Source of the DNA: Chitinophaga skermanii
GTDB lineage: Bacteria; Bacteroidota; Bacteroidia; Chitinophagales; Chitinophagaceae
Length of the DNA: 64,000 bases
Direction of reading: 5' to 3'
Assembly: GCF_003259335.1 (NCBI RefSeq)
Contig: NZ_QLLL01000008.1
Location: 1 to 64,000, forward strand
The notes under the pieces were generated by a model, which had not been told where the DNA came from, did not search any database, and saw nothing but the letters and a program-made list of their open reading frames with translations. Positions 50,869-59,054 of the stretch are shown piece after piece; position 1 is the first letter of the stretch; the number at the start of each line of letters is the position of its first letter. Made by a program: the position numbers and the translations under genes.

Positions 50869-50961
50869 ACTTCATAATACAACAAATTCTCTATAAATAA
50901 AATGAGCAGGCTCGGTATACACCAAACCCGCCCAGTATTTGTCAACACAAAATGCGTTTAA

Positions 50962-51498
50962 TTATTCGAGTACGAGATCTTTAAAGTTGAAGTCGATTTT
51001 ACTAAAGGCTAGTGTAGCAAATGTTTGCGCGGTAGCCCTAATTTCATGGTAGCATAATTCGAGTAATTCTTCTACCGCTGTATAGTGTAATGTATCGCAG
51101 AGGTAGCAAACGCCGAAGTAATTTGCTTGTATAGCTGAAGATAATTTGATACCTAGTAATGTAAGTGCTGGATCAGAAATTTCATGTTCGGTAGCGCCTT
51201 CCAGCAATTGCATGCCTTCGTCGATAAGTTGAGCAATAGCGGGCATTTTAATTGTGCCGGGTTGCACAGCTAGCTGTGCAAAAACTTCTTCTATTCGTTG
51301 GCGTTGCAAGATGGTTTCGCCGGAAAAATTCGCAAATGCTTGGCTAAGCACAATGGATTGTGCATTGTTTTCACAGAGGTCGAGTACACGGGATATTTTC
51401 TTCACGACCCAATACAAACTCTTTAACTCTTGTAACAGTAGTTTCACTTGTTGCACTTCGCCTTCATGCAAACCGGTATGGTGGTGGGTGCTTGGCAT
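50962..51498 (-). CDS. Divergent DUF892-like protein that appears to lack the metal ligands
   Basis: Protein of 178 residues. LLLQELKSLYWVVKKISRVL and RQRIEEVFAQL align with LFVNMLKDIYWAEKHLVEAL and ISRLEKVFKLI of the DUF892 protein at 48321. By this alignment Glu79 becomes Val32, the His of the DHRIQTTKH helix is absent, and VEHYEIATYG becomes IQANYFGVCY. A structural or regulatory pseudo-ferritin is therefore likelier than an enzyme. An N-terminal THHH and three Cys (residues 42, 131, 134) are notable. The family assignment is by eye. Confidence 0.6.
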   Translation of the reverse strand: MPSTHHHTGLHEGEVQQVKLLLQELKSLYWVVKKISRVLDLCENNAQSIVLSQAFANFSGETILQRQRIEEVFAQLAVQPGTIKMPAIAQLIDEGMQLLEGATEHEISDPALTLLGIKLSSAIQANYFGVCYLCDTLHYTAVEELLELCYHEIRATAQTFATLAFSKIDFNFKDLVLE

Positions 51499-51565
51499 TG
51501 TATTGTGTTTACGGGTTAATGGTTAAATTGAAATTGATAATTGTGATTGATGGTATATTGAAACG

Positions 51566-52174
51566 TTAGTTCTTCAGAAATCCATTGATCAAACTTTTCC
51601 ATTGGAATTTAGACAATCCCAAGATGGCTGTTATTGAAACAAAAAAATTACGTACTTGGTCGATGAACCGGTGTGATGTAACATTGGGTACTTCATTTCT
51701 TCCAAACACGCCTGCTGTTAATGATTTATATTGTCGATACACCATAAACGTACTTGTTGCATACTTTTGAAAAAAATGCGCAACAGGTTCATGTTGCTGT
51801 GGATGTCCATCCGCTGGTGGTGCCGGTCGTACACGCATGGCAATAGAATTAACGCCACCTTTACTTTGTGATTGAATTTTCTCTATGACTACCCAATCGA
51901 ATCCTTTCCCTGCAATTGTACCGGGTGCCGGTAAATCTATTCGAATTAAATCGCCTTCTTGTGCTAAACGTTGCACCGGTTTCCCATTGCGATCAATAAG
52001 TTTAAACCGTGCCGATAGTTTCCCACTGATGCGTCCCCAATTATTGACCTGCAGTAAACGTTCCATAGCCTTGTTGTATAACTTAATCGCTATATCATTT
52101 GAAGGTAGTTGACGGGTTGTCGTAGTATTCGAAAATCCGCCCCGGTGTTGTTTTGCAGTAATTGCTGGTTGCAT
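51566..52174 (-). CDS. Conserved-looking hypothetical protein
   Basis: Protein of 202 residues; family not recognised. An N-terminal 20-residue polar stretch is followed by a beta-rich middle (ISGKLSARFKLIDRNGKPVQ, GDLIRIDLPAPG, DWVVIEKIQ), a Pro-rich linker (RPAPPADGHP) and an Arg/Phe-rich C-terminus (STFMVYRQYKSLTAGVFGRNEVPN). Codon use and composition resemble the neighbouring genes, so it is probably real. It lies on the same strand as the DUF6496 and DUF892-like genes, with 37-67 bp gaps, and may share a transcript with them. Confidence 0.6.
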   Translation of the reverse strand: MQPAITAKQHRGGFSNTTTTRQLPSNDIAIKLYNKAMERLLQVNNWGRISGKLSARFKLIDRNGKPVQRLAQEGDLIRIDLPAPGTIAGKGFDWVVIEKIQSQSKGGVNSIAMRVRPAPPADGHPQQHEPVAHFFQKYATSTFMVYRQYKSLTAGVFGRNEVPNVTSHRFIDQVRNFFVSITAILGLSKFQWKSLINGFLKN

Positions 52175-52211
52175 ACAAAAAGGCGATTTAAATAATTTGT
52201 TTCACACAATT

Positions 52212-52715
52212 TTATGCATGTGCCATTGCACGTTTACGCGTACCACTCTTAGCCATAGACTTGGAAGACTTCTTTGTAGTAGCCTTTTTAGCCGTAGTAC
52301 GTTTAGTAGCTGCCTTACGTGTTCCCGCTTTCGCCGTAGCCTTCTTAGCCGTACTTTTCCTAATACTAGCAGCCTTCTTAGGTGCTGCCTTCTTAGCAGT
52401 AGCACGCTTAGCAGTAGCCCTTTTAGCCGTTGCTTTCTTAGCCGTAGCCTTTTTGGCTGTTGCCTTTTTCGCCGTACTTCTTGAACTAGTAGCCTTTTTA
52501 GCAGTAGAAGAACTAGCTCGCTTAGTAGAACCCGGCGCAGCCCTTTTCTTAGGCACCTTCGCACCTTCCTCTCTCGCCTCCGATAAACCTATCGCAACTG
52601 CTTGTTTCCTACTAGTTACCTTCTTACCACTCCTTCCAGATTTCAACTTTCCTTCTTTCATTTCATGCATAGCACGTTCCACCTTGTCACCTGCCTTCTT
52701 TGAATACTTTGCCAT
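52212..52715 (-). CDS. DUF6496 protein with histone H1-like Lys/Ala repeat tail
   Basis: Protein of 167 residues. The N-terminal 60 residues (MAKYSKKAGDKVERAMHEMKEGKLKSGRSG, then VTSRKQAVAIGLSEAREEGAKVPKK) form the DUF6496 unit. The rest is a tail of pentapeptide-like TAKKA/TAKRA repeats and related Lys-Ala-Thr-Ser words, as in bacterial histone H1-like and eukaryotic H1 tails. It should bind DNA non-specifically and compact the nucleoid. ATG 52715 is chosen; an open frame upstream to 52850 lacks family support. It is read in the same direction as the two genes downstream. Confidence 0.88.
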   Translation of the reverse strand: MAKYSKKAGDKVERAMHEMKEGKLKSGRSGKKVTSRKQAVAIGLSEAREEGAKVPKKRAAPGSTKRASSSTAKKATSSRSTAKKATAKKATAKKATAKRATAKRATAKKAAPKKAASIRKSTAKKATAKAGTRKAATKRTTAKKATTKKSSKSMAKSGTRKRAMAHA

Positions 52716-52859
52716 AACGAAGATTTTAGAAAATGAATAATAATGGATCATAAACCCCTCATCAAACCTCACGCCACATAACCCCCATTTCTTAAAACCC
52801 TTATCCACACTAAAACTCCGCCCCTCAAAATATCCAAGGCGCAAGCCCACAGCAGGATT

Positions 52860-53066
52860 TTACGCAAATTGTGGCCAATAATTGTAGAATATTTTACACA
52901 AATAATCAGTACCCAAATCCCACTTTTCAAACCCATTAGGTCTTTCGTCCCTATTAAGTTTTACCCCAATCTCCATCATCCCAATAACAAATAACCACCC
53001 CAACACAACAGGCACCACCATGAATCCATGCCCTTCACCACAGTAGCACCCAAGCCCCATCGACAT
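52860..53066 (-). CDS. Doubtful small ORF, 68 residues
   Basis: ATG-started frame with one hydrophobic stretch (FMVVPVVLGWLFVIGMMEIG) followed by a polar tail, NRDERPNGFEKWDLGTDYLC. It is the only plausible coding content in the 663 bp between the DUF6496 gene and gcvP. No family is recognised; it could be a fragment of a decayed gene or chance. Confidence 0.25.
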   Translation of the reverse strand: MSMGLGCYCGEGHGFMVVPVVLGWLFVIGMMEIGVKLNRDERPNGFEKWDLGTDYLCKIFYNYWPQFA

Positions 53067-53072
53067 CCCGAT

Positions 53073-53101
53073 AAAACGCCGACGCAGTCTTTCGGCGTTT
53101 T
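53073..53101. terminator. Hairpin with flanking A and T runs
   Basis: AAAACGCCGA (53073-53082) pairs with TCGGCGTTTT (53092-53101). It has terminator form in both directions and directly precedes another inverted repeat. Confidence 0.7.
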
Positions 53102-53115
53102 TCCTCCTTTCTTTG

Positions 53116-53147
53116 GTTACTTTCTTTGGAGAAGCAAAGAAAGTAAC
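53116..53147. repeat. 13-bp inverted repeat, GTTACTTTCTTTG type
   Basis: GTTACTTTCTTTG (53116-53128), 6-nt loop, then the exact inverse at 53135-53147. Similar GTTACTTTCTTTG hairpins are, to my knowledge, dispersed in many bacterial genomes as intergenic repeats of unknown function. It could be a REP-like mobile unit or a remnant of one. Confidence 0.75.
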
Positions 53148-53225
53148 AACGGGATTTGAAATAAAAAGAAATAAATGCTATTAAGAGTTAGAATGAATGA
53201 ATCATTTATACAATAAACATAATTT

Positions 53226-53306
53226 ATCACTCGCCTCCGGCATCACTCGCCTCCGGCAACAACTCGCCTTCGGCATCGCTCGCCTCCGGCATCACTCGCC
53301 TCCGGC
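53226..53306. repeat. Five-unit GC-rich tandem repeat, 16-bp period
   Basis: ATCACTCGCCTCCGGC at 53226, 53242 and 53291, ATCGCTCGCCTCCGGC at 53275, and a 17-bp variant AACAACTCGCCTTCGGC at 53258. It is much richer in GC than the surroundings and non-coding. It lies just downstream of gcvP (minus strand). Confidence 0.88.
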
Positions 53307-53324
53307 AGAATACCCCATAACAAC

Positions 53325-53357
53325 AAAAAAGGCTTCCTCAATTCGAGAAAGCCTTTT
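53325..53357 (-). terminator. Terminator of gcvP
   Basis: On the plus strand an A run, GGCTT (53331-53335), a mismatch, then CTC/GAG and AAGCC (to 53352) with TTTT. Read on the minus strand it is a hairpin followed by a T tract, 22 bp after the gcvP stop. Confidence 0.8.
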
Positions 53358-53378
53358 AAGAAAAAATGATATAAGCAT

Positions 53379-56246
53379 CTAAGCCTCAGCGTATGCACTC
53401 GTAGGTTCACAAGTACACACCAAGTTACGATCACCATGTGTATTATTCACACGGCTAACGCTCGGCCAGAATTTATTCGCTTTAACATAAGCCAAAGGAT
53501 AAGCTGCTTGCTGACGGCTATACGGGCGATCCCACTCATCAGCAGTAATAACGAATTGGGTATGCGGTGCATTTTTCAATACGTTATTCGCTTTATCTGC
53601 AGTACCTTCTTCAATCGCACGAATCTCTTCGCGGATAGATAACATCGCATCGCAGAAACGGTCTAATTCAGCTTTATCTTCACTCTCTGTTGGTTCGATC
53701 ATGATCGTACCTGGAACAGGGAAGCTCATAGTTGGTGCGTGGAAACCGTAGTCCATCAAACGTTTTGCAACGTCTTCTGCTTCGATACCTGCTGTTGCTT
53801 TGAAAGGACGTAAGTCAACGATGAACTCGTGTGCACAAGTGCCTGCGCTACCTGTGTAAAGGATCGTATAATCTTTTTCCAATCTTGCTTTCATGTAGTT
53901 TGCGTTCAAGATAGCGTAAGCAGTTGCTTGCTTCAAGCCATCATAACCGAGCATACGGATGTAAGCGTAAGAAATCAACAAGATACTAGCAGAACCGTAT
54001 GGCGCTGCAGATACCGCGTGGCTAGGATGTGTACCGTTACCTTCTGTTAAGTTAACGTGTGAAGGTAAGAATGGCGCCAAGTGTTTTGCAACACAGATAG
54101 GACCCATACCAGGACCACCACCACCGTGTGGAATAGCGAAAGTTTTGTGTAAGTTCAAGTGACAAACATCGGCACCGATTAAACCAGGAGCGGTTAAACC
54201 AACTTGTGCGTTCATGTTAGCACCATCCATATAAACTTGACCGCCATTAGCGTGGATGATATTGCAGATTTCTTTTACAGTTTCTTCGTAAACACCGTAA
54301 GTAGAAGGATAAGTAATCATCACACCTGCTAAGTTAGCAGCATGTAATTCAGCTTTCGCTTTCAAATCATCTACATCGATATAACCGTTTTCCAATGCTT
54401 TAACGATCACCACTTTAAAACCTACCATTACTGCCGATGCAGGGTTGGTACCGTGCGCAGAGATAGGAATTAAAATAACATTACGGTGATGGTCGCCACG
54501 ACTTTGGTGGTAAGCACGGATGGTTAATAAACCGGCGTATTCACCTTGTGCACCAGAGTTGGGCTGAAGGCTACAAGCGTCGAAAGCAGTGATTTTGCAG
54601 AGGTAATCTGCTAATTCATCCAATACTTGTTTGTAACCGCCTACTTGTGCTAGCGGTGCAAACGGGTGAATTTTGCTCCAGTGGCTCCAGCTTAATGGAA
54701 TCATTTCAGTAGCAGCATTCAATTTCATTGTACAAGAGCCCAATGAAATCATGGATGTATTTAAAGAAAGATCTTTATTTTCCAACAACTTCAAGTAGCG
54801 CATCATTTGCGTTTCACTGTGGTGCGTGTTGAAGTTAGGGTGTTCTAAGAAAGTAGAAGTACGTTTTAACTCGGCAGGAATACCTGTTGTAGTTAAATCG
54901 TTTGCTGTGATAGCTTTTGCACCAAATACTTTCAAAATGTTGTTAGCATCAGCGAGGGTAGTAGTTTCATCGATAGAAATACCTACCGTGTTGTTAGCGC
55001 TGTAACGGAAGTTGATTTCCGCTGCTTCTGCTGCTGTTTTAACGGCTGCTGCATCTTTCACTTGGAAAGAAATAGTATCGAAAGATGTGCTGTTGCTAAG
55101 TGTGAAACCTGCAGCTTGTAATTGTGCAGCGATTGCGCTAGCAAAATTAGCTGTGCGAGTAGCGATGTTCGTTAAGCCTTTAGGACCGTGGAACACTGCG
55201 TACATAGCTGCCATGTTGGCTAACAAAGCTTGCGCTGTACAAATATTGGAAGTTGCTTTTTCGCGTTTGATATGCTGCTCACGTGTTTGAAGCGCCATAC
55301 GCAATGCACGTTCGCCGGTAGCATCGATAGAAACACCAATGATACGACCAGGAATAGAACGTTTGAATTCGTCTTTTGTAGAGAAGAATGCAGCGTGAGG
55401 ACCACCATAACCCAATGGAACACCGAAACGTTGTGCAGAACCTACTGCTACATCAGCACCTAATTCACCGGGCGATACCAATAAAGTTAAAGCCAATAAA
55501 TCAGTTGCCATAGCTACAAATGCACCTACCGCGTGTACTTTCTCGATGAAGTTGCGGTAATCTTCTACACTACCTGAAGCATTTGGATATTGTACCAAAG
55601 CACCAAAGTAAGATTCGTCGATGTTAGCTGTAGCATAGTTACCTACTACTACTTCAATGTTCAAAGGAGTAGCGCGGGTTACCACTACGTCTTTCGTTTG
55701 TGCGAATGTTTGTTCGTCTACAAAGAATTTAGGACGAGAAAGGTTCTCGTGATCTTTGTTCAATGCACTGAAGAACATAGCCATCGCTTCCGCTGCTGCT
55801 GTTGCTTCATCCAATAACGACGCATTCGCGATCGGTAAACCTGTTAAGTCACTTACCATCGTTTGGTAATTCAACAAGCTTTCTAAACGACCTTGTGAAA
55901 TTTCCGCTTGGTAAGGCGTGTACTGCGTATACCATCCTGGATTTTCGAAAACGTTACGCAAAATCACACTCGGCGTAATCGTGTCGTAGTAACCTTGACC
56001 GATGTAATTCTTAAACACTTTGTTTTTTAAAGACACCTCTTTGAGATGACTTAAATAAGCATTTTCACTCATTGCCGACGGAACAGCCAAGGCATGTTGC
56101 ATGCGGATCGACGCTGGTACGGTTTTGCCCACCAATTCGTCTACCCCATTAATACCAATCGTTTCCAACATCGCTTGAGTGGATGATTCGTCCGGCCCAA
56201 TATGGCGTTGAACGAACTCGTTTTGTTGCATATCCAAAAGATTCAT
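53379..56246 (-). CDS. gcvP: Glycine dehydrogenase (decarboxylating), P-protein
   Basis: PLP enzyme of 955 residues of the glycine cleavage system, in the fused single-chain form (both halves that are gcvPA/gcvPB elsewhere). RHIGPDESSTQAMLETIG and NYIGQGYYDTITP open the N-terminal half; the pyridoxal Lys is in HLNLHKTFAIPHGGGGPGMGP in the C-terminal half. It decarboxylates glycine and passes the aminomethyl group to the lipoyl H-protein; gcvH and gcvT are not in the window. It has its own promoter only 30 bp upstream, which leaves no room for a glycine riboswitch. Confidence 0.97.
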   Translation of the reverse strand: MNLLDMQQNEFVQRHIGPDESSTQAMLETIGINGVDELVGKTVPASIRMQHALAVPSAMSENAYLSHLKEVSLKNKVFKNYIGQGYYDTITPSVILRNVFENPGWYTQYTPYQAEISQGRLESLLNYQTMVSDLTGLPIANASLLDEATAAAEAMAMFFSALNKDHENLSRPKFFVDEQTFAQTKDVVVTRATPLNIEVVVGNYATANIDESYFGALVQYPNASGSVEDYRNFIEKVHAVGAFVAMATDLLALTLLVSPGELGADVAVGSAQRFGVPLGYGGPHAAFFSTKDEFKRSIPGRIIGVSIDATGERALRMALQTREQHIKREKATSNICTAQALLANMAAMYAVFHGPKGLTNIATRTANFASAIAAQLQAAGFTLSNSTSFDTISFQVKDAAAVKTAAEAAEINFRYSANNTVGISIDETTTLADANNILKVFGAKAITANDLTTTGIPAELKRTSTFLEHPNFNTHHSETQMMRYLKLLENKDLSLNTSMISLGSCTMKLNAATEMIPLSWSHWSKIHPFAPLAQVGGYKQVLDELADYLCKITAFDACSLQPNSGAQGEYAGLLTIRAYHQSRGDHHRNVILIPISAHGTNPASAVMVGFKVVIVKALENGYIDVDDLKAKAELHAANLAGVMITYPSTYGVYEETVKEICNIIHANGGQVYMDGANMNAQVGLTAPGLIGADVCHLNLHKTFAIPHGGGGPGMGPICVAKHLAPFLPSHVNLTEGNGTHPSHAVSAAPYGSASILLISYAYIRMLGYDGLKQATAYAILNANYMKARLEKDYTILYTGSAGTCAHEFIVDLRPFKATAGIEAEDVAKRLMDYGFHAPTMSFPVPGTIMIEPTESEDKAELDRFCDAMLSIREEIRAIEEGTADKANNVLKNAPHTQFVITADEWDRPYSRQQAAYPLAYVKANKFWPSVSRVNNTHGDRNLVCTCEPTSAYAEA

Positions 56247-56275
56247 GATATAAGCAGGTATTTACTAAGAATGCG

Positions 56276-56307
56276 CAAAGTTACGTTGATTTTAGGCAAT
56301 GCCCAAA
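56276..56307 (-). promoter_or_regulatory. Promoter of gcvP
   Basis: Minus strand TTTG (56307-56304), 20-bp spacer, TAACTTTG (56283-56276): full match to the Bacteroidota consensus. The resulting 5' leader is about 25 nt. Confidence 0.82.
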
Positions 56308-56394
56308 CCTGCTATACAACTGTGGAAATTGTGGTGATAATCGGCAGCGCCAGTTTGTTCCAATTGTCATATTTTAGTCGCCTGCACCCCATTT

Positions 56395-56425
56395 TTTGTA
56401 CATTCCATCCAGCAGGGTAACTTTG
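56395..56425 (+). promoter_or_regulatory. Promoter of the YkgJ-type gene
   Basis: TTTG (56395-56398), 19-bp spacer, TAACTTTG (56418-56425); the ATG follows at 56449. The same -7 octamer is used for gcvP in the opposite direction. Confidence 0.82.
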
Positions 56426-56448
56426 CAGCTAAACGAACACGCATTTTC

Positions 56449-56943
56449 ATGAGCGATATACTAGACCAGTGGCAGCGTAAAGCAAAAGATCAGCAAAAAG
56501 TCAATAAACAATTCCTTCAAAAGCTTCAAACCAAGAAAGGGAAAGGTACAGAACGCCTATTGCCCGATCTCCACGAAGAAGCCTTTGAGAAGATCGACTG
56601 CCTACAATGCGCCGGTTGCTGTAAAACCATTAGTCCCCGCTTTAAAACGCCCGATGTAAAGCGTATTTCCAAATATTTAGGTCTCAAAGAGTCCGTTTTT
56701 ATTGAAACGTACCTCAATTTGGATAGCGATGGCGATTACGTGGTGAAAAGAAGTCCTTGCCCTTTCCTAGGCGAGGATAACTATTGCGGCATCTACGATG
56801 TTCGGCCGGGTGATTGCCGGAACTACCCCTACACCGATAGCGACGAGTTCTATAAGCGCCCCAACACAACTTATTTAAACTCAACTATTTGCCCCGCTGT
56901 TTACTACGTGCTCGAAAGATTGCGTACGAAGATGGCCCTGTAA
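56449..56943 (+). CDS. YkgJ-family cysteine-cluster protein
   Basis: Protein of 164 residues. A basic helical N-terminus (1-45) is followed by the CxxC-type cluster DCLQCAGCCKTI, then CPFL, NYCGIYDVRPGDCRNYP and ICPAVYY: the eight-cysteine YkgJ pattern thought to bind zinc or iron (PF03692). Exact function unknown. It is divergent from gcvP with separate consensus promoters. Confidence 0.9.
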   Translation: MSDILDQWQRKAKDQQKVNKQFLQKLQTKKGKGTERLLPDLHEEAFEKIDCLQCAGCCKTISPRFKTPDVKRISKYLGLKESVFIETYLNLDSDGDYVVKRSPCPFLGEDNYCGIYDVRPGDCRNYPYTDSDEFYKRPNTTYLNSTICPAVYYVLERLRTKMAL

Positions 56944-56961
56944 ATCAAAGATACGAATCGC

Positions 56962-56992
56962 AAAAGGCATCCCATTGCAGTGGATGCCTTTT
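56962..56992 (+). terminator. Terminator of the YkgJ-type gene
   Basis: AAAAGGCATCC (56962-56972) pairs with GGATGCCTTTT (56982-56992). Confidence 0.88.
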
Positions 56993-57109
56993 GTGTTTAT
57001 AACCTGCTCAATGCCCACCCATACAGGGTTTATCATTTCTTCCAATATTAGTCTAATAATGTTTTAGCCGCAAATCCGCGCCATTACTAGGGGGAGATAT
57101 ATTTTACAT

Positions 57110-57175
57110 ATATGTTGGATATATCCAGGTAATATATCAGCAATATGTTGGCAATATTCAGGATATATGTAGGTA
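57110..57175. repeat. AT-rich tandem repeat, six 11-bp units
   Basis: ATATGTTGGAT, ATATCCAGGTA, ATATATCAGCA, ATATGTTGGCA, ATATTCAGGAT, ATATGTAGGTA follow each other without a gap, every unit exactly 11 bp and starting ATAT. Shortly after, GGAAGTCAAAGGC is repeated at 57189-57201 and 57210-57222. The whole stretch 56993-57522 has no convincing gene; a 74-codon frame at 57286 has no recognisable features. Confidence 0.85.
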
Positions 57176-57522
57176 GCTGTTTTCAAATGGAAGTCAAAGG
57201 CATTTAAAGGGAAGTCAAAGGCTCGGCATATTATTTCCTGCAGTCAACAGTTATTGACCGCAGTAGGTTAAAAATAGATTATCGATTGATTGATAAGTGT
57301 TTACGATATTCACCGCAGTACAGCGCTCATTTGAAACCCAATATTAACGGGCATCTACACATTTTTCACCGACAATATACCGAGATTTTCGCCGCAAACC
57401 CTGTACCAGCCAGGGGTGATCCGACTGTTTCCAAGGCTTCTGTCGACAAAAACCTTGTGAAACCCTTGTTTTTACCGATAGTAAGTAAGCTTTTTGTCGA
57501 GGTGAAGTAAGGAATAAGGGCT

Positions 57523-57560
57523 AAAAAAGGCGGTTTCTACCAAGTAAAGACCGCCTTAAG
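57523..57560 (-). terminator. Terminator of the MFS exporter gene
   Basis: AAGGCGGT (57527-57534) pairs with ACCGCCTT (57550-57557); the A run at 57523-57528 is the T tract on the minus strand. Confidence 0.85.
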
Positions 57561-57577
57561 TATTTAAAATGAATGTT

Positions 57578-58837
57578 TTATGGTTTTAAATCGAGTTTTC
57601 GCATAGCAGGGGAGATGATGTAGGTGGTTATCACCACGCCCAAAGTCATACAACCACCAAATACCACGCTCGGCACAACGCCCATAATTTTCGCGGCCAA
57701 TCCACTTTCAAATGCGCCTAACTCGTTCGACGATCCCACGAACATCTGGCTCACCGAAGCAACCCTACCCCGCATATCGTCGGGTGTTTTTAACTGGAGA
57801 ATGGTTTGGCGCACGATTACGCTAATACCATCCAACATACCGCTTACGAGTAAGGCTGTTAGCGAAAGGATATAACTCTTCGAAATGGCAAATACAATCA
57901 TACACAAACCAAACCCAAACACAGCCGCCAATAACTTGATACCGGGCTTTTTCACCAGTGGCCGGTACGCCAATACAAACATCGTTAGCAAGGAACCTAC
58001 CGCCGGGGCAGCACTCAAGAAGCCATACCCCAAAGAGCCTACACCCAAAATAGTAGTGGCGAAAATGGCCAATAGCGCTTTCGATCCACCGAATAACACG
58101 GCAAACATATCCAAGGCCATGGCATTCAATACCACTTTCGTATTCCACACAAATTTCAACCCCGCTCCCAAGCTCTGGAAAACGCTTTCACCTTTGTCCT
58201 TGTAATAAATCGGTTTCGGTTGAATGTTCAGTAAACACCAAACAGGCACGCACATCATTCCCACCACCAGTAACATACTCCAATGCACACCAAACCAATA
58301 AATACACAAACCGCCAATAGCAGGCCCCATTACACCACCCACTTGCCAAGAGGAAGAACTCCAAGTAGCCGCATTCTTATACAGCTCGCGGGGTACCAAC
58401 AACGATAACATGGTAAAGGTAGAAGGCCCCACAAACGAGCGGATAATACCGCCTACAAACACTAAAGCATAGGTAGAGTAAGCAATGCTTTGCGCCGAAA
58501 AGCCGGCAACAATTCTATCCCAGGTTAATAAAAACAAACCAATACCCACTACAATGTACGCCAACATACATTTCATCATTACCCCACGCTTCTCGCGCTT
58601 GTCGACAATATGCCCGGCAAAGAGCGCCATTATTAAGGCTGGCACAACTTCTGCTAATCCTATTAAGCCTAGTGAAAGTGGGTCGTTGGTGAGGTGATAA
58701 ATACGCCATTCAATAATGGCAAACTGCATGGTTAATGCGAAAACTACGGCAAAGCGTATGATTAAGAAAAACTTGAATTCTGGGTAACGTATCGATGCAT
58801 AAGGATCATTTGTACCCTGTGAAGGTTCGTTAGCCAA
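57578..58837 (-). CDS. MFS exporter, EntS-like
   Basis: Transporter of 419 residues with about 11-12 helices. GHIVDKREKRGVMMKCML is the loop 2-3 motif A, and the acidic/basic DMRGRVASVSQMFVGSSNELGAFESG loop resembles the EntS/enterobactin-exporter and related MFS_3 group (PF05977). The N-terminus (MANEPSQGTNDPYASIRYPEF) is polar and cytoplasmic. Substrate unknown; no siderophore genes are nearby. It is the only gene on its transcript. Confidence 0.88.
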   Translation of the reverse strand: MANEPSQGTNDPYASIRYPEFKFFLIIRFAVVFALTMQFAIIEWRIYHLTNDPLSLGLIGLAEVVPALIMALFAGHIVDKREKRGVMMKCMLAYIVVGIGLFLLTWDRIVAGFSAQSIAYSTYALVFVGGIIRSFVGPSTFTMLSLLVPRELYKNAATWSSSSWQVGGVMGPAIGGLCIYWFGVHWSMLLVVGMMCVPVWCLLNIQPKPIYYKDKGESVFQSLGAGLKFVWNTKVVLNAMALDMFAVLFGGSKALLAIFATTILGVGSLGYGFLSAAPAVGSLLTMFVLAYRPLVKKPGIKLLAAVFGFGLCMIVFAISKSYILSLTALLVSGMLDGISVIVRQTILQLKTPDDMRGRVASVSQMFVGSSNELGAFESGLAAKIMGVVPSVVFGGCMTLGVVITTYIISPAMRKLDLKP

Positions 58838-59054
58838 CCTGTAAAAATTTAGACCTGTTAAGAAGAAAGATTAACCTATTTATTATTACAACGTTATAGT
58901 GTAGGTTGTTCGGTAATGGGTCAAAGGTATTGCAGGATGCGCAAAAGGTCAAACTATAATTTCGTTAAAAAATCCCCGCTTCTTTTCCGTAGGTCATTTT
59001 TTTCTAAGGAGTTTCCACCCGTTTTATATTTTTAGAAAATTAAAATTTTCACTT

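Noticed and set aside
52212..52850. Longer form of the DUF6496 protein starting at 52850
   Set aside because: The additional 45 residues lack family similarity and the known domain begins at the ATG at 52715.
53197..53382. Short frame across the CTCGCCTCCGGC repeat
   Set aside because: It is open only because of the tandem repeat; no homology-like features, and unit lengths of 16 and 17 bp break the frame between units.
56247..56275. Possible glycine riboswitch upstream of gcvP
   Set aside because: The consensus promoter lies so close to the start that the leader is only about 25 nt, too short for an aptamer.
57286..57510. 74-codon open frame between the YkgJ gene and the MFS exporter
   Set aside because: No recognisable domain, no signal or hydrophobic pattern, no promoter or ribosome-binding site, and it lies in a repeat-rich gene-free interval.
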